Positions 34,244 to 42,878 of a stretch of DNA of 64,000 nt are shown in pieces. Within the stretch, counting starts at the first letter, position 1. The number at the start of each line of letters is the position of its first letter. The notes under the pieces were generated by a model, which saw only the letters and a list, made by a program, of their open reading frames with translations, was not told the origin of the DNA and searched no databases. Origin of the DNA: Yeosuana aromativorans (lineage in GTDB: Bacteria; Bacteroidota; Bacteroidia; Flavobacteriales; Flavobacteriaceae); NCBI RefSeq assembly GCF_014646655.1, contig NZ_BMNR01000008.1, forward strand, positions 4,719 to 68,718, read 5' to 3'. A program made the position numbers and the translations under genes.

Positions 34244-34539
34244 TGGCCAAACGAAACAATGAACACATAAGCATAGCCGATGCGCTTAAGGAATTTGTTG
34301 AGATCAATAAGCTGGAAACCGGCTTGAACAAAGTCAATGTAGCCGATGCATGGGTCAAACTTATGGGCAATGGCGTTAATAATTATACCACAGCTGTGAC
34401 ATTGGAAAGAAGCACGCTACATGTACAGTTAAGCTCCAGTGTTTTAAGGGAAGAACTAAGCTATGGAAAAGAAAAAATAATAAGAATGCTAAACGAGGAA
34501 TTGGGCAAGGAGATAATTAAAAAACTGATTTTACGATAA
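34243..34539 (+). CDS. DUF721 (DciA-like) protein
   Basis: 98 aa. 'ISIADALKEFVEINKLETGL', 'VADAWVKLMGNGVNNYTTAV', 'LHVQLSSSVLREELSYGKEK' and 'IRMLNEELGKEIIKKLIL' fit the DUF721 family. In other bacteria its member DciA loads the replicative helicase DnaB. Coupling to recF through the intervening lipoprotein gene matches the common recF-DUF721 association, so a replication role is reasonable. Confidence 0.88.
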   Translation: MAKRNNEHISIADALKEFVEINKLETGLNKVNVADAWVKLMGNGVNNYTTAVTLERSTLHVQLSSSVLREELSYGKEKIIRMLNEELGKEIIKKLILR

Positions 34540-34590
34540 TTACGAAAAAAAATAAAAGACCATTTATATGCAAAGTGTTAATTATTAATG

Positions 34591-34598
34591 TATATTTG
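34591..34598 (+). promoter_or_regulatory. candidate -7 element for the cold-shock gene
   Basis: TATATTTG matches TAnnTTTG and sits 28 bases before the ATG at 34627, giving a 5' leader of about 20 bases. The -33 element is not clear. Confidence 0.5.
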
Positions 34599-34626
34599 TG
34601 CCTTAATTTTTATAATATTTAATACA

Positions 34627-34818
34627 ATGAGTAAAGGTACAGTAAAATTCTTCAATGATTCTAAAGGGTTTGGATTCATCATTGAAGATGGCAACAAAAA
34701 AGAACATTTTGTACACATTTCTGGTTTAATCGATGAGATTCGTGAAGGTGATGAAGTAGAATTCGATTTACAAGAAGGCAAAAAAGGATTGAACGCAGTA
34801 AACGTAAAAGTAATCTAA
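34627..34818 (+). CDS. cold-shock domain protein
   Basis: 63 aa from the ATG at 34627; extension to 34588 would run through the promoter element. A single OB-fold cold-shock domain with RNP1 'SKGFGFI' and RNP2-like 'FVHISGL'. It binds single-stranded RNA or DNA and unwinds mRNA structure in the cytosol. It has its own promoter and terminator, so it is monocistronic. Confidence 0.95.
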   Translation: MSKGTVKFFNDSKGFGFIIEDGNKKEHFVHISGLIDEIREGDEVEFDLQEGKKGLNAVNVKVI

Positions 34819-34843
34819 TATATACTTTAACAATTACAAGTTA

Positions 34844-34872
34844 AAGCCTATCAAAATTTGATAGGCTTTTTT
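34844..34872 (+). terminator. intrinsic terminator after the cold-shock gene
   Basis: AAGCCTATC (34844-34852) pairs with GATAGGCTT (34860-34868), followed by T residues. The 25-base core is identical to that at 39674-39698. Confidence 0.85.
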
Positions 34873-34895
34873 GTTGGTTAAAGGTTTTAAAAACA

Positions 34896-34928
34896 AAAAG
34901 CCCCACCACATAAAGTAGCAGGGCTTTT
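34896..34928 (-). terminator. intrinsic terminator after ndk
   Basis: AAAAGCCC (34896-34903) pairs with GGGCTTTT (34921-34928), 22 bases beyond the ndk stop on the minus strand. The complement ends in a short T run. Confidence 0.75.
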
Positions 34929-34949
34929 AAAAAATATATTAATCCTAAT

Positions 34950-35369
34950 TTAAAATATTTCTCTTCCCGAAAAATGAAAAGCACCTTCAATGGCTGCATT
35001 TTCATCACTATCACTCCCGTGGATGGCATTTTCACTAATGGAGTTTGCAAATAATTTTCTGATGGTTCCATCAGCTGCATCAGCCGGATTGGTAGCACCA
35101 ATAAGCGTTCTAAAATCATCAACAGCATTCTCTTTTTCTAAAATAGCTGCCACAATAGGACCACGAGTCATGTATTCTACCAACTCACCAAAAAATGGAC
35201 GTTCGCTATGGATAGCATAAAACGTTTGCGCATCATGTTTGGTCATTTGTGTTAATTTCATTGCTACAATTTTAAAACCTGAAGCTGAAATTTTTTCTAA
35301 TATTGCACCAATGTGTCCTTTCTCAACAGCATCTGGCTTAAGCATTGTAAATGTTCTATTTGTTGCCAT
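34950..35369 (-). CDS. ndk: nucleoside-diphosphate kinase
   Basis: 139 aa. '[20 protein letters not shown]', '[20 protein letters not shown]', '[15 protein letters not shown]' and the catalytic-His motif '[13 protein letters not shown]' identify it. It transfers gamma-phosphate between nucleoside di- and triphosphates through a phospho-His intermediate. It is monocistronic between its own promoter and terminator. Confidence 0.98.
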   Translation of the reverse strand: MATNRTFTMLKPDAVEKGHIGAILEKISASGFKIVAMKLTQMTKHDAQTFYAIHSERPFFGELVEYMTRGPIVAAILEKENAVDDFRTLIGATNPADAADGTIRKLFANSISENAIHGSDSDENAAIEGAFHFSGREIF

Positions 35370-35391
35370 TTTGTAATTTTAATTTTCGGTG

Positions 35392-35421
35392 CAAAAGTAA
35401 CGTATTTCTTATTAAAAACAA
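35392..35421 (-). promoter_or_regulatory. ndk promoter (-33 TTG, 19-bp spacer, -7 TACTTTTG)
   Basis: On the minus strand, TTG (35419-35421) and TACTTTTG (35392-35399) are separated by 19 bases. This fits the Bacteroidota primary-sigma consensus TTTG-N19/20-TAnnTTTG. It lies 23 bases upstream of the ndk ATG and is the best complete promoter match in the window. Confidence 0.65.
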
Positions 35422-35459
35422 GGCAATCCAATTTTAAAAAAATTGTATATTCGCTTTCT

Positions 35460-36479
35460 ATGACACAACAGGACATAAAAAATATCAAGCAATTATTGGC
35501 AACCCCTAAACGCATTGTAATTGTTCCACATAAAAATCCTGACGGAGATGCTATTGGCTCTACCTTAGGTTTATACCATTATCTTTTAAAATACAATCAC
35601 AACGTAACTGTTATTGCACCTAATGACTACCCTGGTTTTTTAAAGTGGATTCCTGGTGAAAGCACTATTTTAAAATATGATTCCCAAGCGGATGATTGTG
35701 ATGCTTTAATCAAAAAAGCGGACATCATTTTTACACTTGATTTTAATGCCCTGCACCGAACTGGTAATATGGAACCGGTTTTAGAGCAAAGCGACGCTGT
35801 CAAGATTTTAATTGATCATCACCAAGAGCCCGATGATTATGCTACCTATGTATTTTCAGATGTCAGTATGAGTTCCACTTGCCAAATGATATACCATTTT
35901 ATTGATATGTTGGGCGATAATGACAAAATAGACACAAATATTGCTACCTGTTTGTATGTTGGCATCATGACCGACACAGGTTCATTCCGGTTTGCTTCAA
36001 CAACAAGCACTACCCATAGAATTATTGCCTATCTCATTGAAAAAGGAGCCAATGTGGCTGACATTCACAATCATGTGTATGACAACAATTCTTATGATAG
36101 ACTGCAACTTTTGGGTTGTGCACTTAGCAATTTAAAAGTCATTCCAGAATTAAGAACTGCATACATTTCACTGTCACAAAAAGAACTCAATAAGTACAAT
36201 TTTAAGAAAGGTGATACCGAAGGCGTTGTTAATTATGGGCTTTCATTGGAAAATATTGTATTGGCAGCCATCTTTATAGAAGACAAACAAGAAGGTATTA
36301 TAAAAATCTCATTACGCTCTAAAGGAAATTTTTCTGTAAATGATTTGTCCAGAGCTCATTTTAATGGTGGCGGACACATCAACGCGGCTGGCGGAAGGAG
36401 TGAATTGTCATTAAATGAGACTATAAAAAAATTTATTAGTATATTACCAGACTATTCAAACGCCCTAAATAATGAATAA
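35460..36479 (+). CDS. DHH/DHHA1 phosphoesterase, NrnA-like (oligoribonuclease / pAp phosphatase)
   Basis: 339 aa from the ATG at 35460, which opens 'MTQQDIKNIKQLLATPKRIV'; a longer frame from 35313 would run antisense into ndk and is rejected. DHH motifs are 'IVPHKNPDGDAIGSTLGLYH', 'IFTLDFNALHR', 'ILIDHHQEPDDYA' and 'YVGIMTDTGSFRFASTTSTT'; the DHHA1 nucleotide-binding part ends 'HFNGGGHINAAGGRSEL'. NrnA proteins degrade nanoRNA and dephosphorylate pAp with Mn. It overlaps gldI by 8 bases. Confidence 0.92.
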   Translation: MTQQDIKNIKQLLATPKRIVIVPHKNPDGDAIGSTLGLYHYLLKYNHNVTVIAPNDYPGFLKWIPGESTILKYDSQADDCDALIKKADIIFTLDFNALHRTGNMEPVLEQSDAVKILIDHHQEPDDYATYVFSDVSMSSTCQMIYHFIDMLGDNDKIDTNIATCLYVGIMTDTGSFRFASTTSTTHRIIAYLIEKGANVADIHNHVYDNNSYDRLQLLGCALSNLKVIPELRTAYISLSQKELNKYNFKKGDTEGVVNYGLSLENIVLAAIFIEDKQEGIIKISLRSKGNFSVNDLSRAHFNGGGHINAAGGRSELSLNETIKKFISILPDYSNALNNE

Positions 36480-37011
36480 GACACTTGCTATAATCATTAT
36501 TGCAACACTCACATTGGCTAGTTGCAAGTCTCCAGAAGCCAGAAGGCCCGTTTCAGTAAAAACAGGCTCCTTTATTGACGCTTCTGTTGAGCGAAACAAA
36601 AAATTGAATGCCAAAGAACAGGCAATCATTGAGAAACTTCTAAAAGACCAGAATAGAGATTACATAGCTTCGCAAACTGGTTTTTGGTATTATTACAACA
36701 ATAAAGTTGAAAGTGATTCCTTAAAAACACCAGGATTTGGCGACATTGTGACCTTTAATTACAATGTAAAAGCATTAAATGGCAGTTTGGTATACTCCAA
36801 AGAAGACACCAAAACGCAAACCTATGCCATGGATAAAGAGCAACTGTTTACTGGCTTGCGCGAAGGTCTTAAACTGATGAAAACTGGAGAGACCGTCACG
36901 TTTTTGTTCCCTTCACAAAAAGCGTATGGCTACTATGGTGATGAACATAAAATAGGTACCAATATGCCGCTCATATGTGAAGTAACCGTTCAATCCATAT
37001 CTGACAAATAG
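36472..37011 (+). CDS. gldI: gliding-motility-associated FKBP-type peptidyl-prolyl isomerase GldI
   Basis: 179 aa lipoprotein, lipobox 'LASC' with Cys18. A helical stretch ('KLNAKEQAIIEKLLKDQNRD') precedes the FKBP domain ('GFWYYYNNKVESDSLKTPGF', 'TFNYNVKALNGSLVY', 'LREGLKLMKTGETVTFLFPS', 'KAYGYYGDEHKIGTNMPLIC'). GldI is needed for gliding in Flavobacterium, presumably as a periplasmic chaperone for secretion or motility proteins. It is followed by a second PPIase lipoprotein 12 bases downstream. Confidence 0.93.
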   Translation: MNKTLAIIIIATLTLASCKSPEARRPVSVKTGSFIDASVERNKKLNAKEQAIIEKLLKDQNRDYIASQTGFWYYYNNKVESDSLKTPGFGDIVTFNYNVKALNGSLVYSKEDTKTQTYAMDKEQLFTGLREGLKLMKTGETVTFLFPSQKAYGYYGDEHKIGTNMPLICEVTVQSISDK

Positions 37012-37023
37012 TTCGTTACACCC

Positions 37024-38154
37024 ATGCGTGCTGCAACACACATCATAAAGGTTTTGGTTTTAGGATTTGCATTGCTGTTCATTTCCTGCAAAGACAAATA
37101 CCCCAATCTAAAAGATGGTATGTATGCTGAGTTTGTGACTTCAAAAGGTACTATGGTAGCTCAATTATTCTATAAAAAAGCACCATACACCGTTGCCAAT
37201 TTTGTATCATTGGCAGAAGGCACCAATACTCTGGTTGACAGTATTTACAAAGGCAAAAAATTCTATAATAACACCATTTTTTACCGCGTAGTTGATAGTT
37301 TTATCATTCAAGGTGGTGACCCAACCGGAACAGGAACTGGCAATCCGGGCTATCGTTTTGATGATGAGTTTAATCCTGATTTAAAACACGATCAACCTGG
37401 CATTTTAGGAATGGCTAACTCTGGACCCAATACAAACGGCAGTCAATTTTATATAACCGAAACAGCTCAACCCAATTTAGATAATACACATACTGTTTTT
37501 GGAAAGTTGGTTTTAGGTTTAAATGTACTGGATTCCATTACTAATGTTAAGGTTTCAAAACGTGACCAAAGACCTGTCAAGGATGTTGTTTTAAAACAGC
37601 TAAATATCATACAAAAAGGCATTAAAGCCAACGCCTTTGATGCCAATAAAATATTTATCAATCACTTTGCAGAACTTGAACGGCTTGAAAAAATAAAAGA
37701 AGCCAAAGAAAAGGCCTTATTGGAATCCACCAGAAAAAAATTCAAAGTCCAACAAGAGCAAGCTATTTTGTTACCTTCTGGTTTGCAATATTATATCACT
37801 AAAAAAGGAACCGGTGAACAACTGTCTGAAACTTCAAAAGTGCTTGTTGACTACGCTGTCTATTTTGAAAATGGAAAGCTTATTGAAACCAGTAACCTGG
37901 AAACAGCAGAAGCTTTACATGCTGTTAATGAGAAACGAAAAACCGAAGACAACTACAAACCCATTGTTGCTAGTTTAAGTCCAGACGCAAAAATGATAGC
38001 CGGCTTTAAAGAAGGTTTACAACAATTACATGTTGGTGACAAGGCCACACTTTTTATCCCTTACCATTTAGCTTATGGCGAGTCTGGAAATAGTGCTATT
38101 CCACCAAAATCCAATTTAATATTTGAAGTTAATATTTTAGAACTTGTAAAATGA
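37024..38154 (+). CDS. dual-domain peptidyl-prolyl isomerase lipoprotein (cyclophilin + FKBP)
   Basis: 376 aa. Lipobox 'FISC' (Cys22). Cyclophilin domain about 35-195: 'APYTVANFVSLAEG', 'FIIQGGDPTGTGTGNPGYRF', 'GILGMANSGPNTNGSQFYIT', 'TVFGKLVLGLNVLDSI'. A charged helical linker (about 210-245) leads to an FKBP domain (about 250-376: 'SGLQYYITKKGTGEQL', 'MIAGFKEGLQQLHVGDKATL', 'AYGESGNSAIPPKSNLIFEV'). It should catalyse prolyl isomerisation in the periplasm with two unrelated folds in one chain. It is coupled to gldI. Confidence 0.93.
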   Translation: MRAATHIIKVLVLGFALLFISCKDKYPNLKDGMYAEFVTSKGTMVAQLFYKKAPYTVANFVSLAEGTNTLVDSIYKGKKFYNNTIFYRVVDSFIIQGGDPTGTGTGNPGYRFDDEFNPDLKHDQPGILGMANSGPNTNGSQFYITETAQPNLDNTHTVFGKLVLGLNVLDSITNVKVSKRDQRPVKDVVLKQLNIIQKGIKANAFDANKIFINHFAELERLEKIKEAKEKALLESTRKKFKVQQEQAILLPSGLQYYITKKGTGEQLSETSKVLVDYAVYFENGKLIETSNLETAEALHAVNEKRKTEDNYKPIVASLSPDAKMIAGFKEGLQQLHVGDKATLFIPYHLAYGESGNSAIPPKSNLIFEVNILELVK

Positions 38155-38227
38155 TTAACGCTTAATTAACAAAAAATATTCTGAAAGTTATACCAATCCA
38201 TTATCTTTACATTGAAAATAAAAGCCT

Positions 38228-39157
38228 ATGTACGCATTAAAATTTGACTGGAATCCGGTAACAGGAATTGATATTATTGGAAATTTTAAGCTTCATTTCT
38301 ACAGTGTTATGTGGATTATTGCTTTTATTCTTGGTTGGTACATCATGAAGCGCATATTTACCAAAGAGAAAGTATCTTTAGAATATTTGGATCCCCTATT
38401 CATATACACTGTTTTAGCCACCATGATTGGTGCGCGTTTGGGCCATGTGTTGTTTTACCAATCTGAATTGATATCACAGGATTTTTTCAGTATTTTTCTT
38501 CCTTTTAAGTTCCATCCAAAGTTTGAGTTTACCGGTTTTCAAGGGTTGGCCAGCCATGGTGCCGCCATTGGAATCATTATAGGCATGTATCTGTACAGAA
38601 GAAAATACAAGTATAAATCACTGCTTTGGATTTTAGACCGTGTAGTTATTGCCGTAGCTTCGGGTGCCATTTTTATCCGTATTGGAAATTTCATCAATTC
38701 TGAGATTATTGGTAAAGTGACCGATTCGGATTTTGGTGTAAGATTTATTCAAGATTATTATTACAAAAGTGAAATTGTCAGGCTGACGGGCATTAGAGAT
38801 GTGCAAAAAGCCTATGATGCCGTAACTGACAATCCAAAATTCCAAAATCTTTTAGAGGCAGTTCCTTATAGGCATCCAGCACAATTATATGAATCGTTTT
38901 GTTATGTTTTTGTCTTTTTGATTTTGTGGTATGTGTATTCAAAAACCTCCAAAAAAGACCAAACCGGATTTTTATTCGGATTGTTTCTGGTTCTTCTTTG
39001 GACCATTCGTTTCTTTGTGGAATTTGTTAAAGAGCCTCAAGGTGATGAATACATTAATTGGTTTGGCTTAAATACAGGGCAATGGCTCAGTATTCCTTTT
39101 ATCATTATTGGATTTTATTTCATGTTTGTTTACAAACCTAAAACGCCTGTCAAATAA
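38228..39157 (+). CDS. lgt: prolipoprotein diacylglyceryl transferase
   Basis: 309 aa with about seven membrane helices. Signature 'RIGNFINSEIIGKVTD' (RxGNFxNxExxG), 'GLASHGAAIGIIIGMYLYRR', 'YRHPAQLYESFCYVFVFLIL' and 'RFFVEFVKEPQ' are present. It adds diacylglycerol to the lipobox Cys of prolipoproteins, the first maturation step for the many lipoproteins encoded here. The next gene starts one base after its stop. Confidence 0.97.
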   Translation: MYALKFDWNPVTGIDIIGNFKLHFYSVMWIIAFILGWYIMKRIFTKEKVSLEYLDPLFIYTVLATMIGARLGHVLFYQSELISQDFFSIFLPFKFHPKFEFTGFQGLASHGAAIGIIIGMYLYRRKYKYKSLLWILDRVVIAVASGAIFIRIGNFINSEIIGKVTDSDFGVRFIQDYYYKSEIVRLTGIRDVQKAYDAVTDNPKFQNLLEAVPYRHPAQLYESFCYVFVFLILWYVYSKTSKKDQTGFLFGLFLVLLWTIRFFVEFVKEPQGDEYINWFGLNTGQWLSIPFIIIGFYFMFVYKPKTPVK

Positions 39158-39158
39158 C

Positions 39159-39662
39159 ATGTCATTTAAAAATGTTCGTTTATTTAAATTATTGGTTTTA
39201 GGGTGTCTTTCCTTAAATATCACCTCTTGTAAAAACGAACATAAAAGCGTTAAGCCCATTGAAATTACCTTTAAAAAAGAAGGTGAGTTAAACCTCTACA
39301 AATCTACTTCAGATTCCATTAAGGCCAAACTTGATATTGAAATAGCTGACAACGAGTATGAAACCCAAACTGGGTTAATGTACAGAAATACCATGAAGGG
39401 TAACCGTGGCATGCTGTTTATTTTCAACAATGAACAAGAGCGCTATTTCTACATGAAAAACACAAAAATTCCATTAGATATCATTTACATATCAGCAGAT
39501 AAAAAAATAGTGAGTTTTCAAAAACATGCCAAGCCTTTAGATGAAACGTCTTTACCGTCTAATTATCCAGCCAAATATGTCTTGGAAGTAAACGCTGGAC
39601 AAGCAGATGCTTGGTCACTGGCTGTTGGTGATAGCATTTCCTTTTCAAACATCACAAATTAG
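39159..39662 (+). CDS. DUF192 family lipoprotein
   Basis: 167 aa from the ATG at 39159. Lipobox 'ITSC' near residue 24. The DUF192 domain: 'AKLDIEIADNEYETQTGLMY', 'NRGMLFIFNNEQERYFYMKN', 'IPLDIIYISADKKIV', 'LEVNAGQADAWSLAVGD'. This is a small beta-rich fold of unknown activity, common as an exported protein. It ends upstream of a bidirectional terminator shared with secDF. Confidence 0.9.
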   Translation: MSFKNVRLFKLLVLGCLSLNITSCKNEHKSVKPIEITFKKEGELNLYKSTSDSIKAKLDIEIADNEYETQTGLMYRNTMKGNRGMLFIFNNEQERYFYMKNTKIPLDIIYISADKKIVSFQKHAKPLDETSLPSNYPAKYVLEVNAGQADAWSLAVGDSISFSNITN

Positions 39663-39673
39663 CATAATAAAAA

Positions 39674-39701
39674 AAGCCTATCAAAATTTGATAGGCTTTT
39701 T
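39674..39701. terminator. bidirectional intrinsic terminator between DUF192 gene and secDF
   Basis: AAGCCTATC (39674-39682) pairs with GATAGGCTT (39690-39698), flanked by A and T runs, between two convergent genes. The same 25-base core occurs at 34844-34868. Confidence 0.85.
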
Positions 39702-39721
39702 CATTAAAGAAAAAGTTTGAG

Positions 39722-42700
39722 TTAGTTTTTCTTTCTTCTTTTATCTTCTCTTGTTAAGGTATCATACATTAGCGGTGTTGCAATAAATAATGATGAATAG
39801 GTTCCTACTACAATACCTACTATCAATGCAAACATAAATCCTCTTATGGAATCTCCTCCAAATATAAAGATTGCCAACAACACAACCAAAGTTGTTGATG
39901 ATGTATTTAAGGTTCTACCTAATGTACTACTTAACGATAGGTCAACTGTCCTTTCAAATTCCCAGCTAGTATGCTCAGCTAAGTATTCACGAACCCTATC
40001 AAAAACAATTACCGTATCGTTTAACGAATACCCAATTACCGTTAATATAGCGGCAATAAACGCTTGGTCTATTTCCATGCTAAATGGTAAAAACTTATAC
40101 GTTAATGAGAAAACACCTAACACAATAAACACGTCATGGAATACTGCCAATACGGCACCCAATGAAAACTGCCATTTTTTGAATCGTAATAAAATGTATA
40201 AGAACACCACTATCAAAGACCCTAAAACGGCCCAGAATGAGGCTTGTTTAATGTCATCGGCAATGGTTGGGCTTACTTTATAATACTTCATCAGCCCTAC
40301 TGTTTTTGTATCAGCATCACTAATGAAATCTACATAAGACACACCATCTAAATGAGGTTGTAACGCATTGTACAAGTCTTTTCGTATTTGTTCATCAACT
40401 TCAGAACCTGTTTCATTTACCTTGTACTTAGTCGTAATCTTTAACTGGTTGGCACTACCAAATGTTTTAGCATCGGCACTTCCAAAGGCATCTTTTAAGG
40501 TCGCCGTAATTTCAGCTGCATTTACATCTTGAGGAAAACGTACTTGATAGGTTCTACCACCAACAAAATCAACACCTTGATCAAGACCTTCAGTAAATAA
40601 GGAACCTAAACTAATAACAAGGAATGTTCCTGATACGATATAAGCAACCTTACGTTTTTTCAAGAATTCAATACTAAGATTCTTGAAAAGATTTTTAGTA
40701 AGCGCTGTAGCAAATATCATTTTACCACCTTTGTTAACATACCAGTCAATAAGCAATCTAGTCACAAAAATTGCCGTGAACAATGACGTACCAATACCTA
40801 TTAATAAGGTAGTTGCAAATCCTTTAATAGGCCCTGTACCAAAAATAAACAATATCAAGGCTGTTAAACCAGTGGTTATGTTGGCATCCAATATGGAAGA
40901 AAGTGCATTGCTAAAACCATCTTGAATGGCTTCTTTTAGTCCTTTACCTTTGTCCAATTCTTCACGGATTCGCTCATAGATAATAACGTTGGCATCAACC
41001 GACATACCTATTGTAAGCACGATACCCGCAATACCAGGAAGTGTCAACACAGCCCCTAATCCCGATAAGATTCCGAAAATCAGTAAGATGTTAAACAACA
41101 TGGCAATATCTGCAAAACCACCTGCTTTTCCGTAATATACAATCATCCATACCAATACCAATGCCAAGGCAATCATAAAGGATATTTTACCATTATCAAT
41201 GGCTTCTTGACCTAGTGATGGCCCAACAACTTCACTTTGAATGATATCTGCTCTAGCTGGCAATTTACCCGCACGTAATACATTGGCTAAATCTACCGCT
41301 TCATTTAATGTAAAGTTTCCAGAAATGGATGAATTTCCACCAGCTATTGGTCCAGATGTTACACCTGGTGCTGAATAAACAACATTATCCAATACAATGG
41401 CAATTTGAGTGCCTTGATTAAAGGCCCTACCAGTCATTTCCTCCCAAATCTTAGCACCTTTTGAGTTCATTTGCATTGACACTTCTGGTTTACCTGAAGG
41501 CCCAAATTGATTACGTGCATCTGTTACAACGGCACCACTTAACTCAGGAATATCGTCTCTGTTTCCTTTTAAAGCATATAAATCAACTAAATCCGTATCC
41601 TTGTCTGGCTTACCGAACACAAATTTTACATAACGTTGTTCTGCGGGAAGCAAGGCTCTAACTTGAGGTGAGTTTAAATAATTAAGTACTTTTTGCTTGT
41701 CCTTAGCTTCAAACTTAGCAATTACTGGACCTCCTTGATAGCCTTGTCCTCTAATTAAGTCAAATAATGGGTTGACATCAACCGCTGTAGAGTCTGTTGA
41801 AGTATCTCCCAGAAGTTCATCAATTTTAGAATCGGTTGCATTTTCTTGGTCGTTTCCTTTAGTTTCTTCTTCTGTTTTTTCTTTAACCGTCTTTTTTAAG
41901 ACTTGGTTTGCTTGTGATAAAAACGAAAAGAATTGCTCACCTTTATACGCATCCCAAAATTCTAATTGAGCGGTACTTTGCAATAATGAGGTAGCACGCT
42001 CTACATCTTTAACACCTGGCAATTCAACCAATATACGTCCTGATGTTCCTAAACGTTGAATGTTTGGTGAGGTAACCCCAAACTCATCAATACGCTTACG
42101 CAATACTTCAAAGGCAGAAACAATGGACTCATCAATTTTTCTTTTAATGACTTGTTTTACCTCATCATCGGTCATGCTTCCATCAATCTCTCCATCAAGT
42201 GCTTTGGTGTAAAAAATATCAGGAGAAGCTAATTTGGTATCTCCTTTAATTTTATCAAATGCTGTAAAGAAATCTTCTAAATAAGTATTTTGACTGTTCT
42301 TTTGAAGTTCAGACGCATCATCAAGCGCTTTATTGAAAACTGGATTCTTACTTTCATTGGCCAATCCTTTTAAAATGTCTTTTACAGACACTTGAAGAAT
42401 CACGTTTATACCACCTTTAAGGTCTAAACCAAGGTTCATGGCCTTTTCCTTCACTTCATTATACGTGAACTTTGCAATACCAATGTTAAACACGGTATCA
42501 TTGGCAATTGAAGTTAAATAATCGGCTTCTTCATTACTTCTTTTTACTCTGTAATCTGCTACGGTATCTGAAATTTTACTAATGGCAGCTTCTTTAGCAT
42601 TTCTTTCTATTTGGTTTGCTTTAAACGTAAAAGAGAGTTGGTAAATACTCACTAATCCAAATAAAATAGCAAACAATTTTACTAATCCTTTATTTTGCAT
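39722..42700 (-). CDS. secDF: fused protein translocase SecDF
   Basis: 992 aa from the ATG at 42700; a TTG 21 bases upstream is less likely. N-terminal helix ('LVKLFAILFGLVSIYQLSFT'), SecD motif 'GLDLKGGINVILQV', the large periplasmic P1 region (about 100-500) with 'LRKRIDEFGVTSPNIQRLGT' and 'ILVELPGVKDVERA', then SecD helices with 'GMSVDANVIIYERIREEL'. SecF starts near residue 650 ('GVDFVGGRTYQVRFP') and ends with 'NDTVIVFDRVREYLAE'. It uses proton motive force to pull preproteins after SecA. Single-chain fusion is usual in this phylum. Confidence 0.96.
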   Translation of the reverse strand: MQNKGLVKLFAILFGLVSIYQLSFTFKANQIERNAKEAAISKISDTVADYRVKRSNEEADYLTSIANDTVFNIGIAKFTYNEVKEKAMNLGLDLKGGINVILQVSVKDILKGLANESKNPVFNKALDDASELQKNSQNTYLEDFFTAFDKIKGDTKLASPDIFYTKALDGEIDGSMTDDEVKQVIKRKIDESIVSAFEVLRKRIDEFGVTSPNIQRLGTSGRILVELPGVKDVERATSLLQSTAQLEFWDAYKGEQFFSFLSQANQVLKKTVKEKTEEETKGNDQENATDSKIDELLGDTSTDSTAVDVNPLFDLIRGQGYQGGPVIAKFEAKDKQKVLNYLNSPQVRALLPAEQRYVKFVFGKPDKDTDLVDLYALKGNRDDIPELSGAVVTDARNQFGPSGKPEVSMQMNSKGAKIWEEMTGRAFNQGTQIAIVLDNVVYSAPGVTSGPIAGGNSSISGNFTLNEAVDLANVLRAGKLPARADIIQSEVVGPSLGQEAIDNGKISFMIALALVLVWMIVYYGKAGGFADIAMLFNILLIFGILSGLGAVLTLPGIAGIVLTIGMSVDANVIIYERIREELDKGKGLKEAIQDGFSNALSSILDANITTGLTALILFIFGTGPIKGFATTLLIGIGTSLFTAIFVTRLLIDWYVNKGGKMIFATALTKNLFKNLSIEFLKKRKVAYIVSGTFLVISLGSLFTEGLDQGVDFVGGRTYQVRFPQDVNAAEITATLKDAFGSADAKTFGSANQLKITTKYKVNETGSEVDEQIRKDLYNALQPHLDGVSYVDFISDADTKTVGLMKYYKVSPTIADDIKQASFWAVLGSLIVVFLYILLRFKKWQFSLGAVLAVFHDVFIVLGVFSLTYKFLPFSMEIDQAFIAAILTVIGYSLNDTVIVFDRVREYLAEHTSWEFERTVDLSLSSTLGRTLNTSSTTLVVLLAIFIFGGDSIRGFMFALIVGIVVGTYSSLFIATPLMYDTLTREDKRRKKN

Positions 42701-42878
42701 GTTTCTGTTATTTAATGCCAAACTCGATGGGTCAAAACGTTTGTTGACTTTGTGCTTGACAATTTATTTTTATGGTTATTTAAACTTATTTTTTTCAAAA
42801 AAAACAATCCTTTTTTTGAATGGTAATTGGAGTGAATTTGTAAGGAATAGTTCTTAAACATTAGAGCGTTCAAGAGTA

